Shown here: piece after piece, positions 4,988 through 8,871 of the stretch | How positions within the stretch are numbered: the stretch's first letter is position 1 | How the letters are laid out: each line of letters opens with the position of its first letter | Assembly: GCA_002791255.1 (NCBI GenBank) | Contig: PFWS01000060.1 | Coordinates: forward strand, 1 to 8,871 | DNA length: 8,871 bases | Direction: 5' to 3' | Origin: Candidatus Uhrbacteria bacterium CG_4_9_14_3_um_filter_36_7 | GTDB lineage: Bacteria; Patescibacteriota; Patescibacteriia; UBA9934; GWF2-40-263 | The notes under the pieces: model-generated | Told to the model about the DNA's origin: nothing | The model's input: only the letters and a program-made list of their open reading frames with translations | The model's database searches: none | Made by a program: the position numbers and the translations under genes

Positions 4988-7041
4988 AAATCTTCTATTG
5001 ACCGAAGAAATGAACCAGGTGTTTTTGGTGAATGTTTATGGTATTCTCCTTCATTATCAAGAACAATAATAGGCTCATTTGTATTTGTTTCACGAGCAAA
5101 CCCTCGGTGTGTATGATCTGTCTTTAATAAGCAAGAAGGAATCTCTTGCAAAAACATAGATGGCCCATTAATAGCTTCATGTGTATATCCAATCATCATA
5201 GGAACTGAAAAAAATAAATACTCTTTTGCTCTGGTAATGGCCACATAAAACAAGCGACGCTCTTCTTCCAAACCTCCTTCTTCTTCCATAGCACGTGGAT
5301 GTGGAAACGAACCCTGTGAAAGATGAATGACAAAAACCGTTGGCCATTCAAGCCCTTTTGCTTGATGAATAGTCGAAAGGATCACACGATCATGTGCTAA
5401 ACTAAGGCTCTTTTCATTCCACCTACTAGAAACCTCATGCTGTAAAGCAACATCTTCAAGAAATCGATGAGTATCATCATATGTTTTGGCAAAAACACAA
5501 AAACGTTCAATATCTTCTAGACGCTCAGAAGCATCTGGATAATTAAGTTCAAGATATTCACGATAAGATGAGTCTATGATGGTTTGAATACCAGCCGCGG
5601 GATTATTTACAGGAATAAGTCGTTCGATAATCGTACGTACAGATTCAAAACCAGCTTTTGCCCGAGCTTGAATCTTTGTTTCAAATTGACAAGAGCTGAT
5701 TTGTTCCAAAGTAGTAAGAGTTGTCATGATATGAGAAATTTTCTGTGCACTAACAAGACCAATTCCGGCTTGATGACCAAGTATACGTATCCAGGCCATT
5801 TCATCTTTTGGATTTGCAAGAACTCGAAGATAGGCAAGGATATCTTTAATATGGGCGCGTTCAAAAAATTTGAGTCCGCCTCGATATTCATAAGGAATAT
5901 GTCTACGTAAAAGCTCCATTTCAAGTGTTTGTGAATGAAAGGTGGCTCGAAAAAGAACACAAAGATCAGATAATTTTTTTCCTTTACGAATTTCTTGTTC
6001 AATATGATCAACCACATAAGACGCCTCTTGTTTTGCACTCGCAGCATAAAAAAGATTAGGCTTTACCAATGGTTGACAAACCGCGGAAAGTTCTTTTTTA
6101 AATTGAGCTTCATTTTGATCAATAATAACATTTGCTACTGAAAGAATTTCCGGACTTGACCGATAATTTTTTGTTAATCGATAAACTTTTGCTTGAGGAA
6201 ATTGTTTTGGAAAATCTAAAATATGTTGTATTTGAGCAGCTCGAAACGAATAAATACTTTGAGCATCGTCTCCAACCACTAATAAATTTCGATGTTGAAT
6301 ACTTAAAAGTCTAATTAAATCCGCTTGAATATGATTAGTGTCTTGATATTCATCAACCATAATATACTGAAAACAATTTGAAACCTGATCCTGTATTTCT
6401 TTATTTTCAACAAATATTTTTCTAAGATAAAACAAAAGATCATCAAAATCCATGGCATCAGAGGCTTGTTTTCTAGCGGTGTATCTTTCTTGTATCTCTT
6501 CGAAGACTGAAAGAAATGGCAAATAAGAAGGATATTTTTTATCAAGATAAACTTCTAATTCTTGATCAGCATTACGTATAAAACTCAAAATCGCTTGCAA
6601 AACAGCAGCAGAAGGAATTTTCTTATTTTTTATATCCAATTTTTGCTCTTGCAAACAAGCTTTTATCAATGCTTTACTATCATCCTGATCAAGAATTGTA
6701 AAATGGGAAGAAAAATTTATCTTGGGGGCATAAAGACGCAGTAAACGGTTAGCCACTGAATGAAATGTTCCAGTCCAAAGACCACGTAAATCATTTCCTA
6801 AAAGTGATTGAGCACGAGTAAGCATTTCACTAGCGGCTTTATTGGTAAACGTAAGCAAAAGAATCTGATCAGGGGCGATTCCTTGCTCGATTAAATAAGC
6901 TAGTCGATAAGTAACAGTGCGTGTTTTACCAGATCCTGCCCCTGCTAGAACAAGTGCTGGACCGTTTCCATGTTGCACAACTTTAAACTGTTCAGGATTC
7001 AATGCATTTTGATAATCAATGATTCTTTTTTGAAATGTCAT
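4984..7041 (-). CDS. uvrD: UvrD/PcrA-type superfamily 1A 3'-5' DNA helicase
   Basis: ATP-dependent helicase of 685 residues from the ATG at 7041, acting in repair and replication restart. All SF1A motifs are visible: Q-motif LNPEQ (14-18), Walker A GAGSGKT (34-40), Ia LTFTNKAA (63-70), GTFHS (91-95), II VDEYQDTN (229-236), III GDDAQSIYSFRAA (257-269), IV LTKNYRSS (289-296), V TIHQAKGLEW (557-566) and VI VAITRAK (600-606). It is somewhat shorter than PcrA/UvrD (about 720-750); the C-terminal Tudor-like RNA-polymerase-binding segment seems absent, with only a polar tail ending SIEDL. An in-frame ATG at 7083 would add 14 hydrophobic residues. I prefer 7041 because an extended -10 sits 8 bases before it and it starts the usual distance from LNPEQ. 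It follows mltG and overlaps the next gene by ATGA. No LexA-type repeat lies upstream. Confidence 0.94.
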   Translation of the reverse strand: MTFQKRIIDYQNALNPEQFKVVQHGNGPALVLAGAGSGKTRTVTYRLAYLIEQGIAPDQILLLTFTNKAASEMLTRAQSLLGNDLRGLWTGTFHSVANRLLRLYAPKINFSSHFTILDQDDSKALIKACLQEQKLDIKNKKIPSAAVLQAILSFIRNADQELEVYLDKKYPSYLPFLSVFEEIQERYTARKQASDAMDFDDLLFYLRKIFVENKEIQDQVSNCFQYIMVDEYQDTNHIQADLIRLLSIQHRNLLVVGDDAQSIYSFRAAQIQHILDFPKQFPQAKVYRLTKNYRSSPEILSVANVIIDQNEAQFKKELSAVCQPLVKPNLFYAASAKQEASYVVDHIEQEIRKGKKLSDLCVLFRATFHSQTLEMELLRRHIPYEYRGGLKFFERAHIKDILAYLRVLANPKDEMAWIRILGHQAGIGLVSAQKISHIMTTLTTLEQISSCQFETKIQARAKAGFESVRTIIERLIPVNNPAAGIQTIIDSSYREYLELNYPDASERLEDIERFCVFAKTYDDTHRFLEDVALQHEVSSRWNEKSLSLAHDRVILSTIHQAKGLEWPTVFVIHLSQGSFPHPRAMEEEGGLEEERRLFYVAITRAKEYLFFSVPMMIGYTHEAINGPSMFLQEIPSCLLKTDHTHRGFARETNTNEPIIVLDNEGEYHKHSPKTPGSFLRSIEDL

Positions 7042-7049
7042 AAGCACAT

Positions 7050-7058
7050 AGAATAACA
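7050..7058 (-). promoter_or_regulatory. Possible near-leaderless internal promoter for the helicase gene
   Basis: TGTTATTCT on the minus strand is an extended -10-like element. The 8 bases between its end and the ATG at 7041 equal exactly the spacing in front of the nuclease gene at 1205. It would give the helicase a transcript independent of the mltG operon, starting 0-2 bases from the ATG. The -10 is one base weaker (TATTCT) and there is no -35. Confidence 0.4.
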
Positions 7059-7118
7059 AAAAACCTGGCTCTAGGCGAACCATTATTTATTCTTACTTCT
7101 TTATTCTTTTTCCTATTC

Positions 7119-8120
7119 CTACCTCAAATATTTACTCTTATTCTCATTCTGTTCTTGATTAGTTCTTGCATAATAAACCTGACCACTTGCATCAGTTAAA
7201 AAATACCAATAAACATTGGGCTCTGGAAAGATAGCTGCTTCAATTGAAGCAATTCCAGGATTTGCAATCGGCCCTGGTGGAAGACCTGTATATTTATAAG
7301 TATTCCAAGCAGAATCAATACCAGCATCTTCATATGAAATAGATGGTGTATTTTTTTGTGTAATATAATTAACAGTTGAATCAGCTTGGAGCGGCATACC
7401 AGCTGAAAGTCGACGCCAAAAAAGATCGGAAACCATAGCTCGATCTTCATCGGTACGTACTTCCCGTTCAATAATCGAAGCAAGGGTAATCACTTCATGA
7501 ATCGTATGCCCTTGTTTTTCAATTTCTATTCTTAAATCCGGTGTTAATTTATTTCCAAAATTTGTGAGCATTTTTACAATTATTTCTTGAGCTGATACTT
7601 CTTTTAAAAATCGATAAGTATCAGGAAATAAATACCCTTCAAGGTTTGATAACTCAGGTTGACTCTTTAAAAAAGAAAAAAGATTTCGATAATCTTCAGA
7701 AACTGCTACTGACCACTCATCCATAGTAACCAATTCTTTTTCTTCAAGTCTTTTACCTATTTGTTCAAGAGTAAATCCTTCTGGAATAGTTATTGAGACT
7801 TCTTGAAGTTCAATAAGAGTCATCTCACGAACCAAATTTGCATAACTCATACCAGGGCGAAGAGTAAAAACACCTGGTTGAAAATCTTTTTCACTTTTTG
7901 AGAGCCAAACATAAAAATCAAACCAAAGATGATTTCCAATTATTCCTTGATCCTCCAAATTTTGACTGATCCATTTTGCTGATTGTCCTTCTTCAATAAG
8001 AAAAGCGATTTCTTTTGTTTCAGAAATTGAATTTAAAAAATAACTATCTCGAATAAATGAAGTCAAAAGAAAAATAACGATAAAAAAAATCGTGATAAAA
8101 AAAATAGAAATATATTTCAT
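7119..8120 (-). CDS. mltG: MltG, endolytic peptidoglycan transglycosylase
   Basis: Membrane-anchored lytic transglycosylase of 333 residues (YceG-like family) that cuts nascent peptidoglycan strands and helps set glycan length. One N-terminal membrane helix (about 4-23) is followed by a LysM-like region (about 36-110, with YANLVREM and ITIPEGFTLEQI) and the catalytic domain. EGYLFPDTYRF (161-171) is conserved, the catalytic Glu is E218 in LASIIEREV, and LQADSTVNY (244-252), NTYKYTGLPPGPIANPGIASIEAA (273-296) and YWYFLTD follow. The C-terminus has EQN where EHN is usual, as I recall. All key parts are present, so the organism likely makes peptidoglycan. Its ATG overlaps the stop of the sugar-nucleotide gene as ATGA; the helicase gene follows after 77 bases (35 if its longer start is used), a purine-rich stretch on the coding strand without a terminator. 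Confidence 0.95.
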   Translation of the reverse strand: MKYISIFFITIFFIVIFLLTSFIRDSYFLNSISETKEIAFLIEEGQSAKWISQNLEDQGIIGNHLWFDFYVWLSKSEKDFQPGVFTLRPGMSYANLVREMTLIELQEVSITIPEGFTLEQIGKRLEEKELVTMDEWSVAVSEDYRNLFSFLKSQPELSNLEGYLFPDTYRFLKEVSAQEIIVKMLTNFGNKLTPDLRIEIEKQGHTIHEVITLASIIEREVRTDEDRAMVSDLFWRRLSAGMPLQADSTVNYITQKNTPSISYEDAGIDSAWNTYKYTGLPPGPIANPGIASIEAAIFPEPNVYWYFLTDASGQVYYARTNQEQNENKSKYLR

Positions 8121-8871
8121 AAAAATTGATTTTGTTTGGAATTTTCAAGATGTTGTAGAAGTTCCTTTAATTCAGAGGATTTCTCACGAGAAGTTATAAG
8201 TAGAGCATCCTTAGTATCAATAACCACTAAATCTTTCACTCCAAATAAGGCAATAAGTTTCTTCTCAGATCCAATCACAAAAGACGATTCACTGTTCTTA
8301 GAAACAACACAACCCTGCATTATATTTTCTCCTGTTTCACTTACTAAATAATCATATAAAGTTTTCCATGATCCAATATCACTCCAACCAAAATCTCCAC
8401 GTAAAATAAGAACATCATCTGATGCTAATTTCTCTGTAATTAAATAATCAAAAGAAATTTTTGGAAATGTGGCATAAATTTTCTGAATATGATCTTTATG
8501 GCCTTGTTTAAATTCTAATTCTATTTCTTTAAATCCTTGTCCGATCACAGGATGATAATAATTAATGGCTTGTAAAAATTTACGCGGTGTCCAAGTATAA
8601 TAACTTGCATGCCATAAATAGTTTCCCGCTTGAAGATATTGAATAGCAGTTTTTTCATTCGGTTTTTCTACATGGGCAGCAAAACGAAAAATTTCAATAT
8701 TGTCTCTTGTATCAAACCAACCATTAAGACGTGTATAACCAAGCATGGTATTTGGAAAAGTAGGATGTACACCAATATCAAGAAGTTTACCAGTTTCTTC
8801 AACTAGTGATCCAGCCAAAGCAAGACAAGCAAGAAATTGATCTACTTGTCTAATAGCATGATCAGATGGAA
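8117..8871 (-). CDS. manC: Mannose-1-phosphate guanylyltransferase-like protein (5' end off window)
   Basis: The frame is open to the right edge, giving the last 250 residues of a nucleotidyltransferase that makes GDP-mannose from GTP and mannose-1-phosphate for envelope or exopolysaccharide sugars. The N-terminal GTP-binding signature is outside the window. Visible motifs are PSDHAI at the edge, IGVHPTFPNTMLGYTRL, HVEKPNEKTAIQYLQAGNYLW, SFDYLITEK, GDFGWSDIGSW and GVKDLVVIDTKDALLI, all typical of the family. WHASYYTW stands where WNSGMF is usual, so the sugar pocket may differ. There is no sign of the phosphomannose-isomerase domain found in two-domain ManC proteins; the protein ends after the short helical tail. 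It is the first visible gene of the operon and overlaps mltG by 4 bases. A TTG at 8818 could be mistaken for a start, but coding similarity continues upstream of it. Confidence 0.88.
   Translation of the reverse strand, partial: PSDHAIRQVDQFLACLALAGSLVEETGKLLDIGVHPTFPNTMLGYTRLNGWFDTRDNIEIFRFAAHVEKPNEKTAIQYLQAGNYLWHASYYTWTPRKFLQAINYYHPVIGQGFKEIELEFKQGHKDHIQKIYATFPKISFDYLITEKLASDDVLILRGDFGWSDIGSWKTLYDYLVSETGENIMQGCVVSKNSESSFVIGSEKKLIALFGVKDLVVIDTKDALLITSREKSSELKELLQHLENSKQNQFL

Noticed and set aside
5584..6744. Several open frames of 60-108 codons on both strands within the helicase region
   Set aside because: All sit inside the UvrD-type helicase gene, whose motifs fix the true frame; they are shadows.
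7196..7483. Minus-strand 95-codon frame rich in Leu and Ile
   Set aside because: It is a shifted frame inside mltG, overlapping the catalytic Glu and C-terminal motifs of the real protein.
4984..8120. Possible UGA recoding to Gly, as in some CPR lineages
   Set aside because: TGA ends both the helicase and guanylyltransferase genes in ATGA overlaps with well-supported next genes, so UGA acts as a stop.
8136..8351. Plus-strand 71-codon frame
   Set aside because: It is antisense to the conserved C-terminal part of the guanylyltransferase.
1..8871. Defence system or mobile island
   Set aside because: The Cas4-like nuclease and UvrD helicase belong to broad housekeeping or repair families; no cas genes, CRISPR repeats, transposase, integrase or toxin-antitoxin pair is visible.

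Overview
The window is AT-rich and gene-dense, and its genes use the standard genetic code: TGA is a real stop, forming ATGA overlaps at two gene junctions. It looks like a chromosomal segment of a small-genome bacterium, most probably Patescibacteria/CPR (Parcubacteria-like). That placement rests on reduced versions of the proteins, near-absence of usable Shine-Dalgarno sequences, near-leaderless extended -10 promoters and the style of the helicase and small membrane proteins. It is an inference; no rRNA or other marker is present. I see no tRNA, rRNA, insertion sequence, CRISPR array or phage gene.

Layout, left to right. (1) 1-1205, minus: 5' part of a TM0106-family RecB/Cas4-like nuclease with a DEDD exonuclease-like domain, running off the left edge. 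Its promoter lies directly against the ATG. (2) 1230-1260: a perfect 13-bp terminator. (3) 1267-2240, minus: a two-gene unit of a Lys-rich single-span membrane protein and a lipoprotein-type cyclophilin. (4) 2299-3342, minus: a short S-adenosylmethionine synthetase homologue in which many catalytic residues are replaced. (5) 3343-3514: a divergent control region holding the metK-like and lexA promoters, a perfect DnaA box and a GTTC-N7-GTTC direct repeat between the lexA -35 and -10. (6) 3515-4144, plus: lexA, then an 11-bp terminator. (7) 4235-4396, plus: a 53-codon, very arginine-rich small ORF. (8) 4370-8871, minus: a tightly packed operon in the order mannose-1-phosphate guanylyltransferase (5' end off the right edge), mltG, UvrD/PcrA helicase, and a membrane protein with an RskA-like outer domain. 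Two of its three junctions are 4-bp ATGA overlaps.

How the genes work together: LexA, the UvrD helicase and the nuclease point to DNA repair, but only lexA carries a visible LexA-type site. The sugar-nucleotide enzyme, MltG, cyclophilin lipoprotein and RskA-like protein concern the cell envelope. The most unusual points are the degenerate MetK homologue, the alphaproteobacterial-type LexA direct repeat, the shared 16-bp promoter motif with near-leaderless starts, and the arginine-rich small ORF.
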